50,737 nucleotides of DNA, from contig JAEUVS010000075.1 in NCBI GenBank assembly GCA_016786745.1, positions 1 through 50,737 on the forward strand. Reading direction: 5' to 3'. Shown in pieces: positions 10,878-20,275 of this stretch. The translations under genes and the position numbers were made by a program. How positions within the stretch are numbered: the first letter of the stretch is position 1; every line of letters begins with the position of its first letter. Origin of the DNA: Chitinophagaceae bacterium. Lineage in GTDB: Bacteria > Bacteroidota > Bacteroidia > Chitinophagales > Chitinophagaceae. Under the pieces are notes generated by a model. That model did not search any database and had not been told where the DNA came from. It was given only the letters and a program-made list of their open reading frames with translations.

Positions 10878-10900
10878 AAAAAACCCCCGCACCGCGGGGG
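10878..10900 (-). terminator. Intrinsic terminator of rpsT
   Basis: Read leftward, a perfect 7-bp GC stem (CCCCCGC, loop GGT, GCGGGGG; 10900-10884) is followed by six T (10883-10878). It lies 25 bp past the rpsT stop. On the plus strand there is no T-run after the stem, so it is directional for rpsT. Confidence 0.88.
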
Positions 10901-10925
10901 CTGTATCTCTAAAAAGAATAATTAT

Positions 10926-11189
10926 TTATTTAGCGGCGGCAGCCGTTTTCGCGCGGCGTGTCAACTTGCTTTTCAGGTTAGAAGCCTTGTTCTTATGAAT
11001 TATCCCCTTCTTGGCAAGCTTATCAATCATAGAAATCACGTCAGGCAATTGTTTTGCAGCCTCTTTCGGATCCTTGGTATCCTTCAGGTCGCGGATCGCG
11101 TTACGGGTAGTTTTACCATAGTACCTGTTTCTATCCCTGCGTTTCGCAGCCTGACGTACATCTTTTTTCGTTGCCTGGTGGTTTGCCAT
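10926..11189 (-). CDS. rpsT: 30S ribosomal protein S20
   Basis: An 87-residue, strongly basic protein that binds 16S rRNA and helps assemble the small subunit. The N-terminus MANHQATKKDVRQ and the GIIHKNKASNLKSKL segment near the C-terminus are characteristic of S20. The protein ends in an Ala/Lys tail. It is a monocistronic unit with its own promoter box upstream and a strong intrinsic terminator downstream. Confidence 0.96.
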   Translation of the reverse strand: MANHQATKKDVRQAAKRRDRNRYYGKTTRNAIRDLKDTKDPKEAAKQLPDVISMIDKLAKKGIIHKNKASNLKSKLTRRAKTAAAAK

Positions 11190-11212
11190 TTAGGTCAAAA
11201 ATTTTAAGACCG

Positions 11213-11244
11213 CAAAAGTACAGCATATCCATCAAAATCGGAAA
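11213..11244 (-). promoter_or_regulatory. Promoter of rpsT (Bacteroidota type)
   Basis: Leftward, TACTTTTG (11220-11213) is an exact TAnnTTTG -7 box. TTTC (11244-11241), one base from the -33 TTTG, lies 20 nt upstream. The box ends 23 nt before the ATG, so the leader would be under 20 nt. Confidence 0.6.
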
Positions 11245-11359
11245 AACATTTGTAACCCGTAACCCGTTTTTTTAACCATGTTTTTTTCACCGATATTTGT
11301 ATGCCATTCTTAAAGCTGCTGAGCCTTAACAGTTTAATGGTCTCCAAAGTTTCGATTTT

Positions 11360-14140
11360 ATGAAAGATTTCAGTTATATAACCAATTCCCATCCCTCTTT
11401 TATAGAAGGACTCTACCAGGATTATTCAAAAGATCCTACTTCGATAGACCCGGAACTCAGAAAATTCTTCGAAGGATTCGATTTCGCCATCTCTTCCGGT
11501 AAAGCATCAGCGAATGGCAGTTCTAACGGACAGCATACCACCCTTACCGCTGCCGACCCTTCCGCGAAAATAACAAGCGACGGAGTTGACTGGAGAAAAG
11601 AGCTCGGCGCTTACCGCATGATACTTGGCTATCGCAATAAAGGTCACCTTGAAGCAAAAACAAATCCTATTCGTCCCCGAAAGAACCGCGGTGCAAGTAT
11701 CGACATCGGTTTTTACGGATTTACAGAAGAAGATCTCAGCAAAAATTTTTATGCGGGTAACCTCATAGGCCTCGGTACAACAACCCTGAGCAAAATTCTC
11801 GAGCACCTCAAGAAAACATATGCCGATCATGTTGGCATAGAGTTCAAATACATCAGCGATCAGAAGAAAGTGAACTGGCTCACCAACGAGATGGAAAAGA
11901 ACTTTTTAAATCCTATCCCCCTCGAAAAGAAAAAACGCATACTGCAAAAGCTTAACCAGGGCGTAATGTTCGAAAAGTTCCTTCACACAAAATATATTGG
12001 CCAAAAAAGATTTTCGCTTGAAGGAGGTGAAACAACGATTCCTGCTCTCGACGCCATCATCAACACCGCGGCCGACGAAGATGTACAGGAAGTGGTTATC
12101 GGTATGGCACACCGTGGGCGCCTGAACGTGCTCGCGAATATTATCGGCAAAACATACGAGCAGATATTCAGCGAATTTGAAGGTACAGGGAAAATGGATC
12201 AAACAATGGGTAGCGGCGATGTGAAATACCACCTTGGGTATGGAAGTGAGGTGCAGTCTTCAAATGGTAAAACCGTGCACCTGAAATTATGCCCCAACCC
12301 TTCGCACCTTGAAGCGGTGGACCCGGTGGTGATCGGTTTTGCAAGGGCGAAAGCGGATGTTGTTTACAATAGCGAATACGATAAAATTCTCCCGATACTT
12401 ATCCATGGTGATGCATCTGTTGCGGGCCAGGGTATTGTGTATGAAGTGGTGCAGATGAGTAACCTTCGTGGATACTTCACCGGTGGAACCATACATTTTG
12501 TGATTAATAACCAGATTGGTTTCACAACAGATTTCGACGACGCCCGCAGCGCCGACTACAGCACCTCGATCGCAGCGATGATACAGGCTCCGGTTCTCCA
12601 CGTAAACGGCGACGATCCCGAAGCGGTTGTGAAATGCGCCGAAATCGCCACACGTTACAGGCAGGAATTTAATTCAGATATTTTCATTGATATGGTGTGC
12701 TATCGCAGGCATGGACACAATGAAGGCGACGACCCCAAGTTCACGCAGCCTAAATTATACGCGTTGATAGAAAAGCACGCAAATCCGCGTGAAGTGTACA
12801 CCAACTATCTCCTGGAACATGGTGAGCCTGACGCGAAGGAACTGGCGAAGGAAATGGAGAAAAAATTCTGGGACGATTTACAGGAGCGTCTTGATGAAGT
12901 AAAACAGAACCCACTTCCGTATCACTACCAGCAACCGGAGATGTGGTGGAAGAGCCTAAGGCGTTCGACAGCGGAAGATTTCCTGCAGTCTCCAAATACG
13001 GCCATTACAGAAGATGCGTTCAGGAAAATTTTCGAAACGATGATGAAGTGGCCGGATGACTTTAAGCCCCTCAAAAAGGTAGAGAAGATTATCCAGGATA
13101 AAGTAAAACTCTTTAATGAAGAAGGCAAGGTGGATTGGGCCACCGGCGAGTTGATGGCATATGGCAGCCTCCTCCTCGAAGGAAAAAATGTGCGCATGAG
13201 CGGACAGGATGTACGACGCGGAACTTTTTCGCACCGGCATGCTATCATACGCGATGAAGTGGCGGACAAGTCTCACAGCCGCCTGAAAAATATTCCCGGC
13301 GCAACAGGAAAGTTCAGGATATATAATTCATTCCTTAGTGAATATGGCGTTGTAGGTTTCGAGTATGGTTATGCGATGGCAACACCCAATACGCTGGTGT
13401 TGTGGGAGGCACAGTTTGGGGATTTCTCGAACGGCGCCCAGATCATCATCGACCAGTTTGTGAGCAGCGGTGAACAAAAATGGAACAGGATGAATGGCCT
13501 CGTGATGCTGTTACCGCATGGATATGAAGGACAGGGACCGGAACACTCCAGTGCGCGTATGGAGAGGATGTTGCAGATGTGCGCCGAACATAATATGGTT
13601 GTTACGAATATCACAACTGCGGCTAATTTCTTCCACGCATTGCGCCGTCAGCTCACATGGCCGTTCAGGAAGCCCCTTATAGAATTTTCGCCGAAAGCGA
13701 ATCTTCGCCATCCCGGAAGTTACTCGGAGATGAAGGATTTTACCACCGGAGGCTTTAAAGAAGTGATTGATGATGAATTTGTGCAGGACCCGGCGAATGT
13801 GAAAAAGGTGTTGTTCTGCTCGGGTAAAGTATACTTCGACCTGGCCGAATACCAACGCAAGCAGGAACACCATGACACAGCGATAATCAGGCTCGAGCAA
13901 ATCTATCCGCTACCGGCCGAACAACTTGAAAAACTGTATAACAAATACAACAAGGCCACATGGTTCTGGGTACAGGAAGAACCTTTGAATATGGGAGCCG
14001 CATCGTTCCTCCAGATGAACCTGAAAACAATAAATTACGGGGTGATCAGCCGGCAGCCGAGCGCGTCACCCGCAACTGGTTTCGCAAAGGTTCACGCCCA
14101 GGAACAGAAAGACATTATTGAAACCGCGTTCGGTATTTAA
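11360..14140 (+). CDS. sucA: 2-oxoglutarate dehydrogenase E1 component
   Basis: The thiamine-diphosphate E1 subunit that decarboxylates 2-oxoglutarate in the TCA cycle and passes the succinyl group to the lipoyl arm of SucB. It has 926 residues, normal for the family. The N-terminal helix (SFIEGLYQDYSKDP) that contacts E2 is present. The active-site region has GMAHRGRLNVL and the ThDP/Mg region HGDASVAGQG. The pyrimidine-binding domain includes FEYGYAMATPNTLVLWEAQFGDF in two parts. The last residues (NYGVISRQPSASPATG) match the conserved C-terminus. sucB follows after 62 bp. The dihydrolipoamide dehydrogenase (E3) gene is not in the window. A near-match -7 box (GATATTTG, 11292-11299) lies 60 bp upstream. 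Confidence 0.97.
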   Translation: MKDFSYITNSHPSFIEGLYQDYSKDPTSIDPELRKFFEGFDFAISSGKASANGSSNGQHTTLTAADPSAKITSDGVDWRKELGAYRMILGYRNKGHLEAKTNPIRPRKNRGASIDIGFYGFTEEDLSKNFYAGNLIGLGTTTLSKILEHLKKTYADHVGIEFKYISDQKKVNWLTNEMEKNFLNPIPLEKKKRILQKLNQGVMFEKFLHTKYIGQKRFSLEGGETTIPALDAIINTAADEDVQEVVIGMAHRGRLNVLANIIGKTYEQIFSEFEGTGKMDQTMGSGDVKYHLGYGSEVQSSNGKTVHLKLCPNPSHLEAVDPVVIGFARAKADVVYNSEYDKILPILIHGDASVAGQGIVYEVVQMSNLRGYFTGGTIHFVINNQIGFTTDFDDARSADYSTSIAAMIQAPVLHVNGDDPEAVVKCAEIATRYRQEFNSDIFIDMVCYRRHGHNEGDDPKFTQPKLYALIEKHANPREVYTNYLLEHGEPDAKELAKEMEKKFWDDLQERLDEVKQNPLPYHYQQPEMWWKSLRRSTAEDFLQSPNTAITEDAFRKIFETMMKWPDDFKPLKKVEKIIQDKVKLFNEEGKVDWATGELMAYGSLLLEGKNVRMSGQDVRRGTFSHRHAIIRDEVADKSHSRLKNIPGATGKFRIYNSFLSEYGVVGFEYGYAMATPNTLVLWEAQFGDFSNGAQIIIDQFVSSGEQKWNRMNGLVMLLPHGYEGQGPEHSSARMERMLQMCAEHNMVVTNITTAANFFHALRRQLTWPFRKPLIEFSPKANLRHPGSYSEMKDFTTGGFKEVIDDEFVQDPANVKKVLFCSGKVYFDLAEYQRKQEHHDTAIIRLEQIYPLPAEQLEKLYNKYNKATWFWVQEEPLNMGAASFLQMNLKTINYGVISRQPSASPATGFAKVHAQEQKDIIETAFGI

Positions 14141-14146
14141 GCTGAG

Positions 14147-14176
14147 TTTCTTTTGCCCGCGCAGTTTGTATATTTG
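14147..14176 (+). promoter_or_regulatory. Candidate internal promoter before sucB
   Basis: TATATTTG (14169-14176) is an exact TAnnTTTG box 26 nt before the sucB start, with TTTC (14147-14150) 18 nt upstream as an imperfect -33 element. sucB may thus be transcribed both with sucA and alone. Confidence 0.45.
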
Positions 14177-14202
14177 ACGTCCGTAAGAACAACTCTGACA
14201 AA

Positions 14203-15462
14203 ATGATTGATGTAAAAGTTCCGACAGTAGGTGAGTCCATCAGTGAAGTGACATTATTGAAATGGATAAAAGAAGACGGGCAATATGTTGACCGCGACGA
14301 AGTAATCGCCGAACTCGAAAGTGAAAAAGCAACCTTTGAAGTAAACGCCGAAAAAGCCGGAACGCTGAAGCAAACCGCGAAAGAAGGCGATACGCTCAAG
14401 ATAGGAGATGTTCTTGCTACGATCGATGAAACTGCAGCCAGGCCAGCAGAAGCTGCGAAGCCTGCAGCGAAAGAAGCTGCTCCCGCAAAGCAGGCAGCTT
14501 CCTCAGGAAACGGGCAGGCCAAGGCCCAGGAGCCTGCCAAAGCAGAGCAGAAAGCAGCATCATCAGGTAAGGCCGCAGATGTGAAAGCTACGCCTGTAGC
14601 ATCGGCTATCATCGCCGATAAAAAAGTGGATCCGAAAACCGTAACTCCATCAGGTTTCCAGGGAAAAATATTGAAGGATGATGTACTGAACGCGCTTGCC
14701 AACCCGGGTCGCGTTCCGGGAAAAGAATTATTTAGCCGCGATGAGAAACGCGACAAGATGAGCAATCTGCGCAAAACCATCTCGCGCCGCCTTGTTGAAT
14801 CGAAGAATTCCACTGCAATGCTCACCACTTTCAATGAAGTGGATATGATCAAAATCATGGAGATAAGAACAAAGTATAAAGAGAAATTTAAAGAGTTGCA
14901 TGGCGTAAACCTCGGCTTCATGAGTTTCTTTACAAAAGCGTGCTGCTTTGCGTTGCAGGAATGGCCATCAGTAAACGCTTATATCGACGGCGATGAAATT
15001 ATTTATCACAGCTACTGTGATATTTCCATAGCCGTTTCCGCACCTAAGGGGCTTGTTGTGCCGGTGATCCGCAATGCTGAAAGTCTCGACATGGCCGGAA
15101 TCGAAATGAAAGTAATCGAACTCGCCACCAAAGCGCGCGACAGTAAATTAACGCTTGAAGAAATGCAGGGCGGAACATTCACGATTACCAATGGCGGTGT
15201 GTTCGGTTCGCTGATGAGTACCCCGATCATCAATATTCCACAATCCGCTATTTTGGGAATGCATAAAATCGAAGAACGCCCCGTAGTGGTAAACGGACAG
15301 ATTGTAATCAGGCCAATGATGTACCTTGCCCTCAGCTACGACCACAGGATCATTGATGGACGCGAATCTGTAAGTTTCCTCGTTCGCGTAAAAGAGTTGC
15401 TCGAAAATCCTGAATTGCTACTGTTTGGTAAAGATCCAGTGAAGGCTCTATTACAGCTGTAA
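14203..15462 (+). CDS. sucB: Dihydrolipoyllysine-residue succinyltransferase (2-oxoglutarate dehydrogenase E2)
   Basis: The E2 core of the 2-oxoglutarate dehydrogenase complex, 419 residues. A single lipoyl domain at residues 1-77 has the lipoylated Lys in ESEKATFEV. An Ala/Pro/Lys-rich flexible linker follows (about 80-125). The peripheral E3/E1-binding domain lies at about 127-165 ([12 protein letters not shown] to LKDDVLNAL). The C-terminal acyltransferase domain has the catalytic His and Asp in [10 protein letters not shown]. The sequence TTFNEVDM is typical of succinyl- rather than acetyl-transferring E2. It is paired with sucA, and the methyltransferase gene starts one base after its stop. 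Confidence 0.96.
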   Translation: MIDVKVPTVGESISEVTLLKWIKEDGQYVDRDEVIAELESEKATFEVNAEKAGTLKQTAKEGDTLKIGDVLATIDETAARPAEAAKPAAKEAAPAKQAASSGNGQAKAQEPAKAEQKAASSGKAADVKATPVASAIIADKKVDPKTVTPSGFQGKILKDDVLNALANPGRVPGKELFSRDEKRDKMSNLRKTISRRLVESKNSTAMLTTFNEVDMIKIMEIRTKYKEKFKELHGVNLGFMSFFTKACCFALQEWPSVNAYIDGDEIIYHSYCDISIAVSAPKGLVVPVIRNAESLDMAGIEMKVIELATKARDSKLTLEEMQGGTFTITNGGVFGSLMSTPIINIPQSAILGMHKIEERPVVVNGQIVIRPMMYLALSYDHRIIDGRESVSFLVRVKELLENPELLLFGKDPVKALLQL

Positions 15463-15463
15463 A

Positions 15464-16585
15464 ATGAAATATGATAACCAGCTCCGTTATGCTTCTGAAA
15501 TTGTAAAGGAGTACGACGGCAAAATTCCCCTCTCGGCCTGGTTAAAAAATTATTTCCGACTACATAAACAGATGGGCTCAACCGACCGGAAAACCATTTC
15601 TGAAATGGCTTATGGATTTTACCGTTTGGGTCACAATCCAGGCGATGATATTGAACAAAGAATTTTGTGGTTCATCTTTCATTCCGAAAATATTCCACCG
15701 GTAAAAGACTATTTTATATCAAAGGGCCAGGTTCCCTCGTTTGATTTTAGTGTTGAAAAGATTTTCCCTTTTGCAACTCGTTTATCACCCGGCATTCACG
15801 CGCAACAATTCTCAAAATCATTCCTGGTAAAGCCCGATCTCTTTATAAGAGCACGACCGGGCCACCAGCAGCGAATCGTTGATATTCTCAACAACAATAA
15901 CATACGTTTTCAACGATGCGGCGACTCCTGTTTCGCACTTCCAAATTCAACAAAAATTGAATCGTTGATTGAATTGGATAAAGAAGCAGTGGTGCAGGAT
16001 AAAAGTTCACAACAAACCGGTGAGTATATGAAACTTGTTGCAGAAGCAGCCGGTACACCTTTTGTTTGGGACTGCTGCGCCGCGAGTGGCGGCAAGTCAA
16101 TCCTGGCCCGCGATGTTTTTGAAAAGATAGAACTAACTGTATCGGATATACGCGAATCTATCATTCATAATTTGAGAGCGAGATTTGACAAAGCCGGTAT
16201 CAAAAACTACACTTCATTTATCGCAGATTTGAATGATTCACGCACCCGGGTGCCGTCTTCGGCGTACGATCTTGTAATTGCAGATGTTCCGTGCAGTGGC
16301 TCCGGTACATGGGCCCGCACTCCCGAGCAATTATATTTTTTTAAGGAAGATAAGATCGGCTACTACAGCCGGTTGCAAAAGCAAATTGTTTCGCGGGTAA
16401 TCCCATCAATAAAAAACGGGGGATACCTGCTATACATTACCTGTTCAGTTTTCTCGGACGAAAACGAAAATAATGTGGAGTATTTTCGAGAGAAATTCGG
16501 TTTGCAGGTAGTAAAATCCGGGCTGATTGAAGGCTATTCTCAAAAAGCCGATACTCTTTTTGCGGCGTTATTTACAAACCAATAA
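15464..16585 (+). CDS. RsmB/NOP2/Sun-family RNA cytosine-5 methyltransferase
   Basis: A 373-residue S-adenosylmethionine-dependent RNA m5C methyltransferase. The SAM-binding motif DCCAASGGKS lies at 203-212. Motif IV ADVPCSGSGTW holds Cys277 and motif VI YITCSVF holds Cys327, the two-cysteine pair of the family (one nucleophile, one for product release). The N-terminal ~190 residues fit the RsmB-like substrate-binding part but lack an obvious NusB domain, so rRNA is a likely but unproven target. It starts 2 nt after sucB ends and overlaps the convergent subtilase gene by 14 bp at its 3' end. Confidence 0.85.
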   Translation: MKYDNQLRYASEIVKEYDGKIPLSAWLKNYFRLHKQMGSTDRKTISEMAYGFYRLGHNPGDDIEQRILWFIFHSENIPPVKDYFISKGQVPSFDFSVEKIFPFATRLSPGIHAQQFSKSFLVKPDLFIRARPGHQQRIVDILNNNNIRFQRCGDSCFALPNSTKIESLIELDKEAVVQDKSSQQTGEYMKLVAEAAGTPFVWDCCAASGGKSILARDVFEKIELTVSDIRESIIHNLRARFDKAGIKNYTSFIADLNDSRTRVPSSAYDLVIADVPCSGSGTWARTPEQLYFFKEDKIGYYSRLQKQIVSRVIPSIKNGGYLLYITCSVFSDENENNVEYFREKFGLQVVKSGLIEGYSQKADTLFAALFTNQ

Positions 16586-18266
16586 TCTTAAGTGTAGTGC
16601 GGTTAGTTCCGTCGAAGTATTGTACCAGGTACATGCCAAATCGCTTTGTTCCTGCAGGGTTCATTTGCAACCGGTAATGATTTCCCTGCATCACATCTAC
16701 ATTCTGTTCCTGCAACACGCGCCCGGTAAGATCAATAACCCGGATATTGGCCCGCCCGGTAGACGGCGCCTTGAAGAACACCGTAAACAATTGTTTAAAC
16801 GGATTCGGAAATATCTTGATCCATTTTGTATTCAGCAGGCTGTCGTTCTGTACTCTTTTTGCTTCGAGAATTTCTGATGCAAGCCTGAAATTTGGTATGC
16901 CATATCCATACCTGTCGTCGGGGTTATCAAACTTGTGCGCACTGCGTTGTACCGCATCCATTATTTCCATATTCGAAAATTCAGGAAACGCCTGCCACAG
17001 GCACGCGATCAAACCGGCCACATTCGGATTTGCCAGCGAGGTGCCATTTCCTCCAAATAAAATACCTGATGGGTGAACGTATGATGCTGCCCATCCAACC
17101 GAAACGATATTGGGCTTGATTTTTCCCGCACTGTTTGGTCCCCATGAGCTGAAAGCGCCAATCACGCCACTTGTATTTACGGCGCCGACAGCCATTACAC
17201 TATCGCCGTCTGCGGGAACAAAAACATATTTATTTTCATCGGTTGACGCCCCTGAATTACCAGCGGCGTTCATTACAATCATACCTTTTTTTACGGCCAG
17301 GTCGGCGGCGATTGTCATCTCGGCGGTGTTGCCGTCGCGCTGTGCATATGAATGGTTAAACTGCGGATCGTCGAATGTTACATATCCAAGCGACGAAGAA
17401 ATCATATCGGCGCCAAGACTGTCTGCTTTCTCGAGCGCTTCGATCCAGTTATATTCTTCTACTGGTTTTTCTGAGCTTACGTCTTCCGTACGAAACAACC
17501 AGTAGTTTGCTTTCGGCGCGGTTCCTACAAACAAACCCGGACGGTTGGCGGCGAGTATCGAAAAACAAATTGCACCGTGGGCATTGTCTTCATTCACACT
17601 GCTGTCGTTCGCAACAAAATCATACGTGCCGAGAATCTGGTTGTTGTTTCTTATGCTGTCGAAATATGTATTTGTAAGATAGTTGAGAAAGCCTCCATCA
17701 AGTACGGCGATCGTCATGCCCTGGCCCCTGAAGCCATTATTATGTAAATACTCACCTTCGTGAATGCGTACCTGGTCGCGGCTGTTGCCATAATTCACGG
17801 TGTCGTCAAGAATTCCCTGCCTGTCTAAAACAGAATTCGACGACTGAATTGTTTTAGGTTGAAGGTCAAATTTCTTGAGTTCTTTAAAATCCGAACGAAC
17901 AACAGCTACACTCGTAATATTTACCTGATCAACAAACGGAAATTCATTTATTCTGTCGATTGCAAACGGATCGGTAAGCTCAACGACAATTTTATTGAGC
18001 CATTTTGATTTACTCACGATGGTAACACCCGGAATGTTTGCGATGCTGTCGAGGTATGCGTGGTTAATCGGGAGGTCGGTGGAGTCAATTGCGATATGTT
18101 GCTTCACCCGGCGCTGAACTGCTTTCGCAGTAAGAAATGCTGTTGGTTGCGAGAGCGAATAAGTATCGCTTTTCTTGTATTTTAATTTTACCGTGTAACT
18201 AAGCTGTGCCTTTGACGAGGCTGCGATGATGAGGGTAAAAATTAGCGCTATATAAATTTTAGCCAT
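16572..18266 (-). CDS. Secreted subtilisin-like serine protease (S8) with type IX sorting domain
   Basis: A 564-residue exported peptidase. A Sec signal peptide (to SSKAQ, residue 21) is followed by a prodomain-like region of about 140 residues. The S8 catalytic domain has Asp190 (AVLDGG), His230 (DNAHG), oxyanion Asn337 (AAGNSG) and Ser410 (GNGTSLANP). The last ~80 residues (IKIFPNPFKQLF onward, with VIDLTGRVLQEQ and GMYLVQYFDG) form a type A T9SS C-terminal domain, so the enzyme should cross the outer membrane by type IX secretion and be anchored or released there. It starts 4 bp after a lipoprotein gene on the same strand, suggesting one operon. Confidence 0.93.
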   Translation of the reverse strand: MAKIYIALIFTLIIAASSKAQLSYTVKLKYKKSDTYSLSQPTAFLTAKAVQRRVKQHIAIDSTDLPINHAYLDSIANIPGVTIVSKSKWLNKIVVELTDPFAIDRINEFPFVDQVNITSVAVVRSDFKELKKFDLQPKTIQSSNSVLDRQGILDDTVNYGNSRDQVRIHEGEYLHNNGFRGQGMTIAVLDGGFLNYLTNTYFDSIRNNNQILGTYDFVANDSSVNEDNAHGAICFSILAANRPGLFVGTAPKANYWLFRTEDVSSEKPVEEYNWIEALEKADSLGADMISSSLGYVTFDDPQFNHSYAQRDGNTAEMTIAADLAVKKGMIVMNAAGNSGASTDENKYVFVPADGDSVMAVGAVNTSGVIGAFSSWGPNSAGKIKPNIVSVGWAASYVHPSGILFGGNGTSLANPNVAGLIACLWQAFPEFSNMEIMDAVQRSAHKFDNPDDRYGYGIPNFRLASEILEAKRVQNDSLLNTKWIKIFPNPFKQLFTVFFKAPSTGRANIRVIDLTGRVLQEQNVDVMQGNHYRLQMNPAGTKRFGMYLVQYFDGTNRTTLKIIGL

Positions 18267-18270
18267 CCGC

Positions 18271-19038
18271 TTAGTTATGGTCGATGATGCTCATAGTTAA
18301 TCCGAAGCCGGATCTGAAACCAGGGTTACCGGAATTAGGTGGCTGGTATTCCCACATCACCACCTCCTTATATACGAGGCCTATGTTCCTGGCGTATGTT
18401 TCGGACCAGTAATTTCTGTATGCGAGTCCATCAGGAAATTCAATGGGCACGTTTGATGAGTCAGCAACCTGCAAAACCGTTACCGTACTGTCGTATGTAA
18501 CGTCGTTGATCGTTACGGGTTCATCAACAAATTCGTACGTATAGTTCCAGAGCTGGATGTCTTCATCGTTGCTGAACTGGTAAAGCTGGTAATAGGGCGC
18601 AGCTGGCAAATATGTGTTCCCATGCCAGTTGAACCCTTCGTTTACGGGTAGTCGTAGTTTCTGAAACTTCAGGTTATCCTCCTGCACCTCAATGCTTTCG
18701 CCAGTAGGCGTAACAAAATAGGTGAGGCGCGCGATATAATCCTCTTCGGATGTGCTGGAAATGTCGCGCAGGTACCGTATTACACGGTAGGTTGTACGGC
18801 CAATATTATCGGTAAGCTCGCCATCAATCACGTCTTTTGCATCATATGATACGATGGTATCGCGCTGTCCGAAGTCAATGAACCGCATCGAATCGAGCCT
18901 GTAATGAATATATTTTCCCGGCTGAAGGGGCATATATTCAACCAGTTGTGCCTTACTTATTGAGTTGTCCTCTTTTTTGCAGGCAAAAAAAGCCAGGGCA
19001 GCCAGGACGATCAGGGTTATTCCGCGCAATTTTTTCAT
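18271..19038 (-). CDS. Hypothetical lipoprotein, operon partner of the subtilase
   Basis: A 255-residue protein with a lipoprotein signal (lipobox FFAC, Cys20). The residues after the Cys (KKEDN) are charged and acidic, resembling the lipoprotein export signal that places proteins on the cell surface in some Bacteroidota; surface location is an inference. The mature part is rich in Tyr, Asp and beta-forming residues, with no catalytic motif I recognise. It includes MPLQPGKYIHYRLDS, an opening seen in several uncharacterised Bacteroidota lipoproteins. Its stop lies 4 bp before the subtilase start. A role as inhibitor, chaperone or substrate-binding partner of that protease is possible but unsupported beyond position. 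Confidence 0.75.
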   Translation of the reverse strand: MKKLRGITLIVLAALAFFACKKEDNSISKAQLVEYMPLQPGKYIHYRLDSMRFIDFGQRDTIVSYDAKDVIDGELTDNIGRTTYRVIRYLRDISSTSEEDYIARLTYFVTPTGESIEVQEDNLKFQKLRLPVNEGFNWHGNTYLPAAPYYQLYQFSNDEDIQLWNYTYEFVDEPVTINDVTYDSTVTVLQVADSSNVPIEFPDGLAYRNYWSETYARNIGLVYKEVVMWEYQPPNSGNPGFRSGFGLTMSIIDHN

Positions 19039-19063
19039 ATAGGAATTAGCCGTAAATGGATAA

Positions 19064-19106
19064 GCATTTAAAACGGGAACGGACCGGTTTTATTGCCCTT
19101 AAATGC
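19064..19106. terminator. Inverted repeat downstream of mnmA, possible terminator
   Basis: GCATTTAA (19064-19071) and TTAAATGC (19099-19106) form a perfect 8-bp inverted repeat, extended by GGG/CCC across a short bulge. It lies 15 bp past the mnmA stop on the minus strand. There is no T-run right after it, so Rho-independent termination is uncertain. Confidence 0.35.
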
Positions 19107-19120
19107 CTGAATACAAATGA

Positions 19121-20212
19121 TTACAACTGGATGATGCCACCTCCGATTACGTCGTCGCCTTCGTAGAAAACTGCGCTTTGTCCGGGTGCGATGCTTTTGG
19201 CATCGTTGTAAAATTTTACTCTTATACCGCGTTCGTCGTTATAAAGGTTGGAAAGTGTTCCTGCGTCTTTGTAGCGAATTTTTGTGGTTGCTTCCATTCC
19301 ATCAGTGATGCCGTCGTATTTTACCCAGTTTACTTTGCCTACAAGCATTTCGGACCTGTTCAGGTCTTCTTCATCGCCCAGCACAATTGTATTAGACTCG
19401 GGTTTGATGCCTGTTACGTATATCGGCCTGCCAAATGTTACTTCGAGGCCCTTTCTCTGCCCGATTGTATAAAAAGGATAGCCTTTGTGCTTTCCGAGGA
19501 TGTTACCCGACTTGTCAACAAAGTTTCCGTCCTGCACTTTTTCCTGTAGTCCCGGGACTTTCCTTTTCAGGAAGCCGCGGTAATCATTATCGGGAACAAA
19601 GCAGATTTCATAGCTCTCGCTTTTTTTAGCGAGTTCCGGGTAGTCGTAGTCTATAGCCATCTGCCTGATTTCCGGCTTATGGTAAGTACCCAGCGGTAGT
19701 ATGGTTCTGCTGAGCAAATCCTGCTGCAGGCCCCAAAGCACATAGCTCTGGTCTTTCAGTTCATCCGCCCCGCGGCTAAGGTAATACCTGTCGTTGTGGT
19801 GCTTGTTTATTTTGGCATAATGACCCGTGGCAATGTAATCGCAGCCGAGTGCGTCGGCGCGTTTGAGCAATGCTCTCCATTTAATGTGCGTGTTGCACAT
19901 CACGCACGGGTTTGGCGTGCGTCCTGCTAAATATTCGTCCACAAAATTTTCAATGACGAAATCGCCGAATTCTTCGCGTATGTCAAGAATATAGTGCGGA
20001 AATCCGTGCTGAACGGCAGCCATGCGCGCATCATTGAATGAATCAATATTGCAGCAGCCGGTTTCTTTTTTACTGGTACCGCTGGAGGCATAATCCCATG
20101 TTTTCATAGTGATGCCTACCACTTCATACCCCTGGTCGTGGAGCATGAGGGCGGTGATGGTACTGTCGATACCACCACTCATCGCGACCAATACTTTTCC
20201 ATTCCGGCTCAT
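19121..20212 (-). CDS. mnmA: tRNA-specific 2-thiouridylase MnmA
   Basis: Puts sulfur on U34 of tRNA Lys, Glu and Gln using ATP and a relayed persulfide. It has 363 residues from ATG at 20212. The PP-loop SGGIDST lies at residues 12-18. Catalytic cysteines are in NPCVMCNTHIKW and SYEICFVPD. The domain order of the family is kept: adenylating domain, then a central domain, then a C-terminal beta barrel containing APGQSAVFYEGDDVIGGG. A longer frame beginning at a TTG (20221) would start inside the promoter box, so the ATG three codons later was chosen. The gap to divergent ssb is 163 bp. Confidence 0.95.
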   Translation of the reverse strand: MSRNGKVLVAMSGGIDSTITALMLHDQGYEVVGITMKTWDYASSGTSKKETGCCNIDSFNDARMAAVQHGFPHYILDIREEFGDFVIENFVDEYLAGRTPNPCVMCNTHIKWRALLKRADALGCDYIATGHYAKINKHHNDRYYLSRGADELKDQSYVLWGLQQDLLSRTILPLGTYHKPEIRQMAIDYDYPELAKKSESYEICFVPDNDYRGFLKRKVPGLQEKVQDGNFVDKSGNILGKHKGYPFYTIGQRKGLEVTFGRPIYVTGIKPESNTIVLGDEEDLNRSEMLVGKVNWVKYDGITDGMEATTKIRYKDAGTLSNLYNDERGIRVKFYNDAKSIAPGQSAVFYEGDDVIGGGIIQL

Positions 20213-20218
20213 AGGCCG

Positions 20219-20226
20219 CAAAGGTA
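20219..20226 (-). promoter_or_regulatory. -7 box giving a near-leaderless mnmA transcript
   Basis: Leftward TACCTTTG is an exact TAnnTTTG box, and only six bases separate it from the mnmA ATG. With normal spacing the transcript would start at, or within a couple of bases of, the start codon. No -33 TTTG was found at 19-21 nt. Confidence 0.5.
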
Positions 20227-20275
20227 CTTAAGTTAAAAGTTAGGCCGGTATTTTTAACGTTTGGATTATGACGGT

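Noticed and set aside
14460..14590. Ala/Lys-rich low-complexity stretch in sucB as an inserted repeat
   Set aside because: It is the ordinary flexible linker after the lipoyl domain of E2 proteins.
20213..20221. TTG start extending MnmA by three codons
   Set aside because: The TTG overlaps the -7 box and MSRNGKVLVAMSGG is the natural start. Similar TTG or distal starts for ugd (35880), ispH (47583) and guaA (1837) were set aside for the same kind of reason.
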